Shown: positions 39,901-51,672, counted from the stretch's first letter. The stretch: DNA of 64,000 nt from Floccularia luteovirens (GCA_009739215.1 VSJF01000013.1:248001-312000); one strand, 5' to 3'. Translations and numbers: made by a program. The notes: a model not told the origin generated them from the sequence alone.

Positions 39901-41344
39901 GCATGCTCCTTGCTCCTGCTGGCTCATGTGTCTCAAGGGCCTATCGATGAATTCTCCTACTGGACGCGAAAATATTTCGTCAGTTTCATTGACCGTTGAC
40001 AAAATTATGAATTACTAACATTTTAACCTATTTCATCTAGAAACTACCATAAAACCTGAACGTTCAAATAATGTTCTATTCTTTTACATACGAAACAAAA
40101 ACATGAACATATCTGGGGACCTGTTCAAGATAGCCACAGATTATTGACAACGCCATTTGGCTGAACACAGTAACGAAATTCGACGCTTGGTTTTAATGGA
40201 GCTTAAAATACCCGATAACCTGTGATTAGATCGTGATTATCGAAACATGGGACTCTTCCGTATATCCGAACGATACGTTTTTACGCGTGTTCCTTCAAAA
40301 AAATAGCCCCCTTTCGGAAATATGTAGTCGGGATAAGCTCAATCGCTTGCGTGGGTCGCTGCGCGCCTTCGTTTGTTATAGGATCAAAACAAGTCATGTT
40401 GGGTTTTTCCTAGCGAATATAGTTCCGAATCATTTCCGATTCTACGAACGTGTATGTACATGACTCCTCTACTCTCCCTTCATAACAACTTCAGTTTACT
40501 CTGTGACCAATCTCTCAACTTTGGATGACAGTGCGTGCGTGGTGGATCATAAATCTGGAAGAGTTATTAATACTCAATACCGTGTTCTTTCTGGTCCTGA
40601 CGACTTACGATACTTGAGGAGACGTTTGGTTCGAAGCATTTATTTAGTCAGAGGCGCACCAGTCCGTTCCTTGCTAAGCCATAATGATAATCCCTTTCGA
40701 CCCTCAATGACGCAGCTTATGTTTTATGAGAACAGATTTTTCGGTTTAGAAGATATTAACTGATTTGATGTATAGGTTTGTAACCACACCAAGAAAATCT
40801 CTGTTGGGAGTAATTAATTTTTTCAGTCCACACCGTCATACATTGATTACTTATTATCACAACCTCTCCACGTCTTATCTGTTCCTCGTTTCTCCAAGGT
40901 GAGATCCCTAGTCACCACGGCCGATAAAAAATCCACTAGCTCCAAAAAGGTAAACTAATCTCACCACGTCTATATTACAAGTAAAGTAGGTCAACGTCAC
41001 TCTGATCGGATAGGTTGGTATTGCCTGGTTTCTTGTTTCTTTTCAAAATTCGTTTCTCTCTTAGATAGTAAATGATACCAATGTCATGTCATGTACATGA
41101 TGCAATCACGAATGGCACCAAGTTATTAAATTGGATAGTTTCATTGAGAAGTTCTTGGATTAATAATTGGTAAATTGGTGGAGAGATGGATATCTGAGAC
41201 ATAACTTAAGCCATTGGCGAAACAAATACAAATATCTTCTTTAACATGCGTTCTAAATATTGAATCTCCCTAGGAAAGACTGGGGTTTGATAAATATCAT
41301 ACCGCACACGTACAACCATATCTACCAACCACATTGATTTGGCC
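33999..41344. other. Gene-poor region, right part
   Basis: About 7.3 kb without a supported gene. The first ~600 bases are CT-rich and likely include the 3' UTR of the Ecl1-type gene. Farther on there are T-runs (35150-35350, 35640-35700) and a run of 13 G at 39839-39851. Scattered ORFs of up to 149 codons (35880-36329 plus) have no recognised domain. No RNA gene or mobile element was identified. Confidence 0.55.
39839..39851 (+). repeat. Homopolymer of 13 G
   Basis: A single uninterrupted run of 13 G, the longest G run seen in the window, within gene-poor DNA. It is a likely site of length polymorphism or sequencing uncertainty. Confidence 0.8.
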
Positions 41345-41981
41345 TTATTTCTGTACGTCTGGTGCAACCCCATTTTTGGAATTTTGCTTTTCTTTCCATT
41401 CTTCATCCAGGATTGAATACGTTAATTCATCAATGTACGACCCCTCGAAATACAAGGATTTGTGTTTCCTAATTTCCTCAACCATTCCTCTTCAAAACAA
41501 AACAACAAATTATAATCAGAAAAAAGACTCAAGGCCATATGTATGAAATACTCACGCGGTCTTCAAAAGTCGCAAAGCCCTCTCGTTGTTCCCAAATATT
41601 TCGACTTCCAGTCGATGTTGAATAAGTGGTCCAAATGAGTAATCCACCACAAACTTGACTGCCTCCGTCGCATACCCTTTACCCCAATATTCTGGAAGTA
41701 AGATGATTTGTAAAGGTGAGCCACGGTTTCGCGGATCCGGGGGGTTCATGAGACCGATGAAGCCTATGGTTTTCTTGGGATCTTCGAGTAGATCGATCAT
41801 GCAAAACATGAGAGCAGCCTCAGCACGACTGTACAACTGCTCGCCATATTTTTTCATCTCGTGGGACGAGATAATCGCTGCAGATGAGACGTGCGATGGT
41901 AGAATTGTTGTAAAGAGATAGGAGGAATTCCTTATCTACGGCTTTTATCGCACGGAGGTGGAGATGCTCTGTTTTGAACAT
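41345..41981 (-). pseudogene. GNAT N-acetyltransferase with a frameshift near its N-terminus
   Basis: A RimJ/RimL-like GNAT protein that would transfer acetyl from acetyl-CoA to an amine; the substrate is unknown. From ATG 41981 the frame reads MFKTEHLHLRAIKAVDKEFL and continues to SDYLVPRDEK, then stops. The rest of the domain lies in the +1 frame: KYGEQLYSRAEAALMFCMID, FIGLMNPPDP, then the acetyl-CoA loop PEYWGKGYATEAV and NNERALRLLKTA. An intron at 41490-41555 joins this to GMVEEIRKHKSLYFEGSYID and ILDEEWKEK. The break sits at a run of six A (complement of about 41849-41854); five A would restore one frame. Alternatively a shorter protein starts at 41857 without the first strand. It is divergent from the intact GNAT gene. 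Confidence 0.75.
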
Positions 41982-42367
41982 TTTCGACTTGTTAATCTGG
42001 GGGGATGGGTCGTGGCAGTATGTTCTTCAAACCCTATAATATTACAGTGCTGATGTAAGGAAGTGTATTTTGGCGGGCGGCATTTTATTCACGGAGCCGC
42101 AAGCTTGCTCCCACCTCTACGTTGCGCAAATGAACAAGCATTGATGGAGTTAACATAAATACATCTTCTTTTGCTGAGTTATCCTGGTTTAATAACTATA
42201 GACGACTTGTGATCAAAGACCATATGGATGCTTGAACGATAACAAGTGTATCGCTTCGTAAAGCACAGCCTTCTACAACTGTCGTTAATAGGTGGTTATT
42301 GTATATAATTATAACATTCTGACGAAAATTCGAGTAGACTTGACCCACAGCACCTTCACTAGTCAAT
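41982..42367. promoter_or_regulatory. Divergent promoter region between two GNAT genes
   Basis: This 386-bp space lies between two GNAT starts. Its left half is repeated, with about 70% identity by eye, at 43114-43265, including GTATGTTCTTCA, GTAAGGAAGTGT and TGCGCAAATGAAC. The conserved words may be promoter elements of the cluster. Confidence 0.5.
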
Positions 42368-42978
42368 ATGTTCCTCACTGAGCGCCTTCTTCTTCGCCCT
42401 TCGAAACCGACTGACAAAGAGATGGTTCTGGGCTTATACAATAGCCTCGCCTCAGGGCCTTGGATCGCAAGCGCAAGCGGGTTCCTCACCCCGAAACCAG
42501 AAAGTTTCTTTGAGAAGGCCCTGAGTATATGGGCAGTATTATTTATAGTGGAGGAACGCGACGCCCCGGATGTGGCCATAGGAATGTTGGGTTGCCCAGG
42601 AAAACTAGACCGGCGCAGCAATCGATGCTGGCTAGGGATAGGATTGTTAGAACAATATTGGTCCAAGGGCTATGGAACAGAGATGATGCACTTTATACTG
42701 GATTATTCATTCAGGATATTGGGGTTTCGTAGAGTTGAGTTGCAAGTATTTGGTAGGAATGACAGAGCCTTAGCTCTGTACAAGAAAATGTGAGAAATGA
42801 TTTTCAACATTTCTTTTTCCTTTTTTGTTCTGATAGATAGTACAGAGGGTTTGTGACAGAAGGGAAACAGCGCAAGGTGAGATGCTGGGAGGATGGGTGG
42901 GAAGACCTTGTTATGATGGCAATAACTAAAGAAGAGTGGAAGAAGGACCAGCAACTTGGTGTTCCTGCGAATTCATGA
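42368..42978 (+). CDS. GNAT family N-acetyltransferase (intact)
   Basis: RimJ/RimL-type acetyltransferase of 184 residues. MFLTERLLLRPSKPTDKEMV is the usual N-terminal strand, followed by SNRCWLGIGLLEQYWSKGYG (acetyl-CoA-binding motif with the x-x-G-x-G turn), FRILGFRRVELQVFGRNDRA and, after an intron at 42790-42845, IGFVTEGKQRKVRCWEDG with WEDLVMMAITKEEW. The join is needed because the family has an essential last strand; unspliced, the frame ends just after ALYKKM. The intact reading frame contrasts with the broken neighbour on the left. The substrate is not deducible. Confidence 0.88.
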
Positions 42979-45900
42979 CTGTATTCTGTACCCATATAAG
43001 AACCGAACCCGAGAATGCCGCATTGTTCCGTAGGAGGTAGGGTTGTGGTAAAGAGACAGGAGGGAACCTTTATCCGTGAATTTTATTGCGTGAAGGTAGA
43101 TCTAGGTACTCATTTTGGTAATCGGAGCAGATGGCAGCAGTAGTATGTTCTTCAGATTGTATGTTATAGGTTCGGTGTAAAGAAGTGTGTTGGCACGCAG
43201 CATTTTCTCCAAACTGCAAGCGCTGCGCAAATGAACGACAATCGATAGAGTCAACCTAACGTGAATATATGCTTTATACAAACAATATATTCGGTCAGAT
43301 AACAATCACAATGTCCTCCGGGCCACTTGTTGATCGCTCACCATAATAGAGTTTCGCTTGTAGACCATGCACCCATGGTTGGATTAGGACTACATACTAT
43401 AAGCCATATTCCAAACATGGATTGTCGGAACTGTATAGGTAAAATAATATCCTGGTCTTATCACTGCTCTTCAAGCTTCAGTCCTTTAATGTTTCCATTT
43501 CAGACTGGATCCGGAGATAGCTATCGGCGAGATATATTCACTATCCAACTAATGGGTGGGTTGTGGACTTATTTGAAGTTGGTGGGACAGAGAGGGCGAA
43601 GATCTTAGCTCTGACATTGTCTTCAATATTGATGTCATCATTCTTTGAGAACTGAAGATTGCTTTAGGGGAAGGGAAGCCAATAACTTAAGATGTGCCGA
43701 AGCTTACCGATAACGTGGTGGGAGACCTGGCCCATTGCTGCGCCGTTACATCTTTGACATGATTGTAAACATTGATATTGGACCTGGATAAGACCAAGTT
43801 TAGCTCTTTAGAAAGTGGGGAGTAATATTGAGCGTACTTGTCAGAATCATGTCCGCCGCCCTCGTCCAATTAAGGCCATGCCACCTGCTTGCCTGTGAAC
43901 AAAAAGACGGGGATTGACAACACCTCCTTGCTTGCCTGAGGTAAGTTCAAGTTCTCTGGAACTTCTATCTCATAGCAGAAATTCCCTGCAGTCTCGGATG
44001 GTATTCCGCCAACTTGACTGGAGCACTAGTTGGTCTGATAAGGGTGAAATTTAGGTTGCATATATTGTATAATCTCTCGTTTCCTTCAACATGTCCAACA
44101 ATCGAACCAAAAGATTTAGCCTTCCCTCTCCAGCTAGTAAAAAAGCATCGTTATTTGGAAGCCACTAAGTCGAACAATGGACCCACTGGAATCTCAAGCG
44201 GTTGCGCGTCGGGTTCCAAAGGTATCGTGAAGGGAGATATTTTGTCGCCAGTCAGCAGCATTCGAAGTCAAGCTGGTGATGTGTTTTTGGATTATCTTGC
44301 ATCATACCCTTGAAAGAGAACTCTCGAAAGACTACCAAGTTGAAATTCCATTCCTTGTATTGGTCACTGCTACAACCTGGCGGGGCCAAATCCGATCTGT
44401 ATGTGTACTAATGAACGAGGGTCCGTGATTCAAGATGAAACCTTGTACCATGTTTTTGGGAGAGAAGATGTTTGGTCCCCCGAGGGATGCATTGATCGCA
44501 ATGAGTTGTGGTGGATTTTGGGTGGCGGTCTTAGGACTAACAAAAACTATTTAGCGGTTACAGGTTTTATGATAAACAATTAAGCAACTTGGCTTCAGTA
44601 CCTTCAATCAGAAACATAAATCAATGTAACATGTTTTGGTCATGACATCTTTTCCTGTATCCCATGGAAACATAAGGACCGTTTGCAAGGGAAAAACAAA
44701 TACTTGAGAGAATTCGACATGTCTTCAAGCTTCAAGATGTGTATCTGCCAGTGGTCGATGTGTGTGGGTTGCTTGTTTTGAATTCGCTTCTGTTGTATAC
44801 TTTGGTAAGCACCAAACAGAAGGACTGAACGGATTGGCTAACCATGATTCCTGTTCCTCCAGTTTATGTTGTCTGTCCTCTCAATTTCCAGTTGTCCAAT
44901 CATCACTTACTGCGCACCTCCAATGCCGCTGAAATCGAATTTGGTATGTAACTATTTTGTTTCAACCAAATCCTCACGAGCACCCATACTTAGAAGATGC
45001 GTACACAAGTTCAAATGCTGAGTAGTGGATAGAGGTCCGAGGAAGGAGCTATTGACATACATAAAAGCATGTATAGACCTTCCCCACCCTCACTACTTTC
45101 AAAGTAGTAATGCAATCAATCTAGGGCCATAGAGAACAAAAGAGCTATGGGTTGACCTTTCTCGCAGTACTGATATTCTTGTTTAACATTCTTAAGTGCT
45201 TGTCAACAACAAGAAGCAGACGGTATACAAACTTATAGCAACTGGTAACAACCAATTCCTGGCAACGCGTATCCCGATTTAACTTCGAACGACGGACATC
45301 TGCGGAAATTGCTATGATGCAGGTTCTGTCCGGCAAGTAGTAAATGACGTACTAGAGCTATCCGTTCCGAAGTTGGATATACTGTAGGTACGCAATTGTG
45401 AAACTGGCTACGATAGGCCTGTATTTTGTATTTACCTCAGGTGACAGTCAGAGATGAGCACAGTTCATTCTTTTGGAGAGATGGCCTCAAGCTAGAAGCT
45501 CACGACTTGGTGATAACGAACATGTAGAAAATTTACTTAAATTGATTACAGCGAAGAACAAGCCGATGCTGCCGGAAGGGTTCAATATTTTTTTAATACC
45601 AACACCATAAAAGCGAACTCCATTCAGAGAAGTTCAGATCTAAACAAGGTTTGCCGAATTGCACGTGTCAATTTTTTCTTCGCCGAACATCGCTATCCTG
45701 ACCGATTACTACACATCTCATTCATTTGCTTCCGTTTCTTATGGCTTATAAAAGGTACCAGAAATGCTTTGTGTAAGTTGAAAACGTCTCCAATAAAGTT
45801 CACAACTAATCCTCAACTGTAAGTTACCTAGAAATATTTAGTATTCGTCCACCATTATACGTCAGGAGCTTCAGTTGATGGAAGAATGATTATCACTGAG

Positions 45901-46420
45901 GTACACACCCCAATGTCACACAGGATTGTACGTACAAGAACTGTTTCCGATCCCGTTGGGCGTCTATGGGCATCTTATTATTCATATGTCGAATCTCCAT
46001 GAGGTTGAACATTTACCTGTAATCAGCGGATAACGACATACTTCCTGAAAACCGCAGACTTTTTCTGGCAGGTGTTGCCCGACCAATAATTTCACCAAAA
46101 TTTATCTCAGGGATTGAACTGCCAAAAATAATGTGGACCAACACTTTTATAGCCAAGTTCTGACAAACTTTCTAATTTGTCAATGTAATTCTCACGAAAT
46201 GGGTGGCAAACTATCAATGGTGCCTTGTGCAAGGCCAAGTTTTGTCAATTTGTGCCCTCTTCCACCCTGACGTTCACGTTATATAGATTTCGTAGAAGTC
46301 GACCACAATCTTAATTCCAGCGATACTGCCGGAAGTATCTTTTTGTTTGGTAATGTAAATGTGGGGCATACTAGACCGCATTAAAGTACAACAGCACACA
46401 GAGCGAGCCTCTCTTGGAAC
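42979..46420. other. Sparse region between GNAT cluster and P450
   Basis: Apart from the truncated GNAT copy at 43031-43265, about 3 kb hold no gene I can support. The largest frame (44014-44313 plus, 99 codons) has no recognised family. The stretch before 46421 should carry the P450 promoter; TTATATAG at about 46279 is a possible TATA element, but the start of transcription is unknown. Confidence 0.5.
43031..43265 (-). pseudogene. Truncated duplicate of a GNAT 5' end plus promoter
   Basis: On the minus strand ATG at 43113 begins a frame with an in-frame stop at codon 4 (43102-43104). Past it, the frame continues IYLHAIKFTDKGSLLSLYHN, alignable with HLHLRAIKAVDKEFLLSLYN of the GNAT gene at 41981. 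Similarity extends upstream through 43265 into the region matching 41982-42180. Nothing of the GNAT domain after the first ~25 codons is present. This is a partial segmental copy, not a gene. Confidence 0.75.
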
Positions 46421-48577
46421 ATGATGTCCTTCTCTCAAGACCGCCCGATTCTAGTCGCTACTGTTTTTATTGCCCTCCCCATTCTTTTAACGATAGCCTT
46501 TCAACGAATCCTTTCCTGGCAAAGTTCACATTACCGAGGCTTGCCACTCCCTCCTGGTCCCAAGAAGCGATTCTTTACTGGGAATTTGCACAATATTCCT
46601 ACTGCCAAACCATGGGAATCATACAAAGAGTGGAAGAAACAGTATGGTGAGTGCAACCTCAGACTTGACTCATAAAAGGTCCTGACAATGTACAATAAAA
46701 GGCGATATCATACACCTGACAATTTACGGACAACATACTGTGATCCTGAACAAAAAAGATGATGCCATCGCATTGTTTGAGAAACGTTCCAAAGTGTACT
46801 CAGATCGCCCACTCGTTCCTATGATCGACCTGTGAGTATTCAATTTATGATATCAATATAGTGTATAAACCTATGAATTAGTATGGGATGGGGGTTCAAC
46901 GCCGCTTTCATGCATTATACCAATAAATGGCGCCGTCATAGGAGACTTTTCCAGCAATGTTTTAGGAAGGACGCTTCTGTAAATTACCGACCAATTCAGA
47001 AACAAAAGGTGTATGATATGTTACATGGGCTGCTAGAAAGTCCAGAGGACTTCATGGGGCATTATAGGACGTGAGTGCACTTTGAAAGTTTCACACATGG
47101 CGATTGACAAAATCCACATTCACAGACTCGCCGCAGCTATTGCAATGTCTGCACTCTATGGACATGATATAGCCCCCAAAAATGACTACTTTGTCGACCT
47201 TGCGGAACAGGCAGTTGGGAAGCTCTCGGAATCAGTTTTCCCCGGAGCAACAATTGTCAATGCATTACCAGTCCTTCGTCATCTTCCTGCTTGGTTTCCA
47301 GGCGCAGGCTTCAAACGATTCGGAGATAAAACGAAAATACTGACAGATCAAATGCAAAATGTTCCATACAACTTCGTTAAGAAGAACTTGGTAAGGAATG
47401 CTGTCATATCTTTTGGATAACTGACCTATGTATTTTCTAGGCGGCAGGGAATGCACCCCCTTCGATAGTTTCCGATCTCCTTGAGAACCACGCTCTACAT
47501 AAAGGCACTGCCGAAGAGGAGGAAATCATCAAGGAAGTGACGGCTACTGCATACGCAGGTATGCCACCCACTTTCGTGCACATCTTTCATAGCTGATGTC
47601 GGTGCCCCTTAGGTGGAGCTGACACGGTAATCAGTACATTGCTTGTAACTATTCCACAGCTCGGACTTACAAGCTTATTAGACTGTTTCTGCTATTGGAA
47701 CCCTGTTCTGCGCAATGGTTCTTCACCCTGAGGCACAGAGAAAGGCACAACAAGAAATTGATCGAGTCGTTGGAACTAACAGACTGCCGGAATTCGAAGA
47801 CCGGAGTTCTCTACCTTATGTGGAAGCTGTTTATAGGGAAATTATGAGATGGCGACCTGTACTTCCTCTTAATGTAGCGCACGCGACTACTCGGGATGAT
47901 GTCTACAAAGGTTATATCATCCCGAAAGGTGGGTTTGTCTATGTTTTAACTAGTTGCCGAGTCTCACGTACATTTCAGGCGCAAGTGTTATTAGTAATTT
48001 ATGGTGAGAAGGCTTGTGGGTTATTGTATACAATGTATCAATTTGATGTTCTTGTGATAGGGCCATGGCACACGATGAATCAATCTACGAAAAACCCGAA
48101 TTGTTCCTTCCCGAACGATTTTTCACCAAGGATGGGGAATTGAATGATGATGACACTATTTTGGCTTTCGGTTTCGGTAGAAGGCAAGCCTGACATTGTA
48201 TATGCAGTGCTGTATTTGATGTTTCACCCAGAATTTGTGTCGGAAAACATTTTGCAAATGGGACGGTAAGAAACTCTGTAATGAGGATTCATGAATGCTG
48301 TTTGTTGAAGTAATATTATAGCTTTGGATGACTATCGTCAGTACACTCGCAACTTTCAATATCCAGAAGGCCAAGGATGCAAATGGCAGGGAGATCCCGA
48401 TCGCTGGAGATTACACCGACGGCTTGGTTAGGTTTGTAACCTACTTTACTTGCTTCAGAAGCTTAGATTCTAATACACCAATACAGTCATCCACTGCCTT
48501 ACAAGTGCTCTATTACTCCGCGTTCAGAGGCTGCGAAGAGGCTGATTCTGGAAGCTCCTGGAACAAAGAGGGCCTGA
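46421..48577 (+). CDS. Cytochrome P450 monooxygenase
   Basis: Heme-thiolate oxidase, membrane-anchored in the ER, similar to the basidiomycete group labelled OrdA-like. Twelve exons join in phase (46421-46646, 46702-46831, 46882-47070, 47126-47390, 47441-47558, 47613-47626, 47682-47928, 47979-48003, 48061-48183, 48232-48265, 48322-48431, 48487-48577) to 523 residues. A hydrophobic N-anchor (ILVATVFIALPILLTIAF) leads to LPLPPGPKK. The I-helix AGGADTT is at 309-315, ExxR (EIMR) at 367-370 with WRPVLP, PERF, and the heme loop FGFGRRICVG has Cys448. Exon 6 is only 14 nt and the intron at 48184-48231 is GC-AG. The start at 46421 has a second ATG directly after. All catalytic motifs are present, so it should be active; the substrate is unknown and no biosynthetic cluster partner adjoins. 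Confidence 0.94.
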
Positions 48578-48800
48578 ACCCTCCGTTGATTTGATCCCCT
48601 AGTATCTGACAAGTTTGTAATACAATGCCATTCTTTTGATGTTATCGATATGTAAGTACGAAACCAAATACAAGACAGTTTGCACAATCATAAGGCTACA
48701 TGAATGAAAGGTTAGGTCTCTACTGGTTTGCTAGTCATCTTCTTTGCTAAATCGTTCATTGGAACCTTTCCGTGTGGTTAGACCATGATCTGGCTATAGT

Positions 48801-50073
48801 TCATACCACAGTCGTTGTTACACCACTATCAAGCCCGTTTGCATACTGAAATTCGTTCGAATTTTCATACTGTTATGTAAACTAAAATGAGTTAAAAAAG
48901 GATGTTATCTGGTAAGAAAGGACATACCTCCCACATATCGATAGCAACTTGACAGCTCTCTCGGACAACTTGAGGAGCGTCTGGCCTCTCCATCCATTCT
49001 CGAAGATGAGATAAGACTTCCGGAGTTGCGATTCCCCCCAGTGCCTCCGCGGCTTCGTGTCGAACCATATCTGACTCTTTGGTGTCCTGAAGAACCTCTA
49101 AAAGAGATGGAACCGAATGTGGTGAAAGTAATTGTCCAAAAATGAAGGCGATTTCATGTCTGTAATTTGAAGCAGCTCAGTAAAACGAAGCGTAGGAAAT
49201 GAAATAGATCAAAACTTGAATAAAGCACTATCATCAGAGAATCCAGATGCCAACGCGTCTACGGCTTCAGGTGTGCCAATATTTCGCAATGCAAACATCG
49301 CGCGATACCGTTCAAACAGGGGGAGAGACGTGTCAATGAGATTCTGTCGAAGAATATTCACATTCTCTGGTGTCACTTCCTTTGGTTTTGGCCGCCTGGA
49401 CAGTAGGCCAGATGTAGCAGGTGCGGGATCGACTGAAGTGTATAGGCTTGAGACAGAAAATGAGATCGTTACATTAGGGAAATATTAGCTAACCTACGGG
49501 ATACTCGATTCTTCTTTTGCAATGCTTTGGTGTTTTTTCCCTTCCTCTGAATTATCCCATTCGATTTTCGCTATGGCGATCTCACATGTCTCCCTAACGG
49601 TCCTTTCAGAATCTTTTAGGTATTGTTTCAGAATTGGTAAGGATGATGCCGATGATATAGCACCCATAGCTTCTGCGGCCTACTTTTCGATGAGCAATTA
49701 TATATCAACTTATTTATGATGACGGTATACATACTTCATGTCGGACCATTGGGTCTTCATTGGGGTTCTTTAACACAGACTCAAGGGTTGGTAGAGCTTT
49801 CTGCTTTCCCATCTGACCCAGACAGTATGCTAACTCATGTTTGAGCAATGCAGAGGAATCACTGAAACCTATAAATACTAGATTAGATGTGACAAATCAG
49901 TTGGAAAAAATACAGTAAATACCTTTGGCAATGATTTCCACTGCCTCATCACTCTTTAAAGCCTTGAGCGTAAAAAGGGCACGAAAACGATTGTGAAGTG
50001 CAACTTGCCCAGAAGTATTAAGGAGGGAGCTCTCCAAGTTTTTGAGCTCGGATGTAGAAGCAGAGATAACCAT
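48801..50073 (-). CDS. DOHH: Deoxyhypusine hydroxylase
   Basis: Di-iron HEAT-repeat monooxygenase that completes hypusine on eIF5A (Lia1 in yeast). Two halves of HEAT repeats are visible, each with two His-Glu pairs that ligate iron: [25 protein letters not shown], then [12 protein letters not shown] and [13 protein letters not shown]. The linker carries [20 protein letters not shown]. The end reads [16 protein letters not shown] and stops at 48801, for about 330 residues, the normal length. The start [14 protein letters not shown] (50073) is preferred over in-frame MKVRQKL farther upstream because that extension would run into the MRT4 promoter. Several short introns interrupt the gene. It is divergent from MRT4 with 98 bp between the starts. 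Confidence 0.94.
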
Positions 50074-50171
50074 TGCTGTAATTCCAAGTGATCGAGATGG
50101 GACTGATAATTTTTGGCGGACTTTCAATTCTAAATAACCGGAAAACTATCTGTTGAACGTCGACTATCACA
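50074..50171. promoter_or_regulatory. 98-bp bidirectional promoter DOHH / MRT4
   Basis: Only 98 bases separate the two start codons, so 5' UTRs and core promoters of both genes must be packed here or overlap the other gene. Confidence 0.6.
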
Positions 50172-51123
50172 ATGCCCAAGTCAAAACGTTCGAAGATCGG
50201 TGAGCCAGCCAAATTTCCACTCTAGACGTAAAGCTAATTCAAAAAGATACTAGTTTCCTTGACGAAAGTCTCAAAAAAAACAAAAGAGCACAAAAATGTT
50301 TTGATGGTAGAGGTTAGGATAAATCAGCATGCTACATGAAAACAGCATATGAATCTTCCACCTGAAAAATAGATTCAAGAAAACTCAGAGAAATGGAAAT
50401 ACTGCTGGCTATTTGAAGTTGGGTCAATGCGCAATGCGCATTTGAAAACTGTCAGAAATTTGTGGAAAGAGTAAGTGTGTTTAATTCTTGACTGTACTTT
50501 TTTTTCAATGCAAGTATTATAGCAGCGCACGCATATTCCTTGGGCGTAGTGGGGTTATGGCAAAAGCACTGGGAAACACTCCCGAAGAAGAGCACAGACA
50601 AGGACTACACAAGCTAGCGCAGGTCTGTATCCGAATTCTTCGTTGTGGACTATATCTCATCTTGAAACAGCAAATCAGAGGACAAGTCGGCCTCTTTTTC
50701 ACAGACACTGAGCCCCAAGAAGTTGTAGACTGGTTTGATGATTTCAAACAACCTGATTTTGCGAGAGCAGGAAATAAAGCAAGTCGAACAATCATTATAC
50801 CTGCAGGACCAGTCATGCGACTGCATTCTGATCCACCTGAACCATTTCCACATAATGAGGAACCACAACTCAGAAAATTGGGTCTATCAACGACCTTAAC
50901 GAAGGGTGTTCCTACTCTCAATGCACCACATAAGCTGTGTGAAAAAGGAAAAACGCTCACGAGTGAGCAGACCCAGCTGTTAAAATTAATAGGGGAGAAG
51001 ATGGTTGAGTTCCGTGTAATATTACTGTCACGATGGGACTCGGAAACAGGAGAAGTTGTCAAAATGGATGTTTCACGTGTTGCTGCGGATGAGCAAGTAG
51101 ACGAGGACGCCATGAGTGTGTAG
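50172..51123 (+). CDS. MRT4: Ribosome assembly factor Mrt4
   Basis: Nuclear P0-like protein that occupies the stalk base of pre-60S particles before P0 replaces it. The N-terminus MPKSKRSKI (50172) splices to VSLTKVSKKTKEHKNVLM, then to ENSEKWKYCWLFEVGSMRN with LKTVRNLWK, then to DSARIFLGRSGVMAKALG. In GLHKLAQ followed by QIRGQVGLFFTD an intron of 48 nt (50623-50670) is removed. The rest is GPVMRLHSDPPEPFPHN, LRKLGLSTTLTKGVPTL and LTSEQTQLLKLIGEKMVEF, ending in an acidic tail. The order matches fungal Mrt4, which lacks the P0 C-terminal peptide. The first two introns are placed by homology; the remainder follows splice signals and frame. Confidence 0.92.
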
Positions 51124-51672
51124 ACAAAGCGGCATGACATTGTTGTATGCACTGTATTGCGCTGCTCTTCAGTGTAAAATTAACTTACTGCGCAAGTGAC
51201 GAGATGGTCTATCATATAGATTTGTGTATTAATTAGCACTTTATTGCTTTCACAAATGCAGCTCTGAACTCACGGACTATTTATATGTACGGTCCGGCCG
51301 GTTTTGTTCGAAGATAAAACCTTAATACTGATAACTATACAACAGCACCAGAGAGCATTGAACCTCGTAATCCTTCAAGATGGTATCACGATATGAACAC
51401 AGCTACTATATGTGTCCAGTGATTCAGAATAGTCCAACACATGTTCCGTATACCAATCATACATACGTTGACCCTGGAACGAGGCATATCAACTATATGC
51501 ATCTCTGATCCCCGAAATATTTGAATTGTGAACTTCATCGATAGAGCATACTGTGAAGGATTCAGGAGCTTCTCGAGCCCACAGATGTGGGAATTTTACC
51601 TTCATAAGGCACACACATGACTGGTTTGGAACCCCTTAAGCCCATCAGTCCTTGCAAGTCAACCTCGTAGAA
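51124..51672. other. Intergenic region MRT4 / S9 peptidase
   Basis: About 550 bp between two plus-strand genes, containing the MRT4 3' UTR and the peptidase promoter. The word CGAGCCCACAGAT occurs at about 51575 and, as GCGAGCCCACAGAT, again inside the coding start at about 51717. Nothing else is evident. Confidence 0.5.

Noticed and set aside
50517..51152. Antisense ORF of 211 codons opposite MRT4
   Set aside because: Shadow of the MRT4 reading frame; the serine-rich composition is typical of antisense translation.
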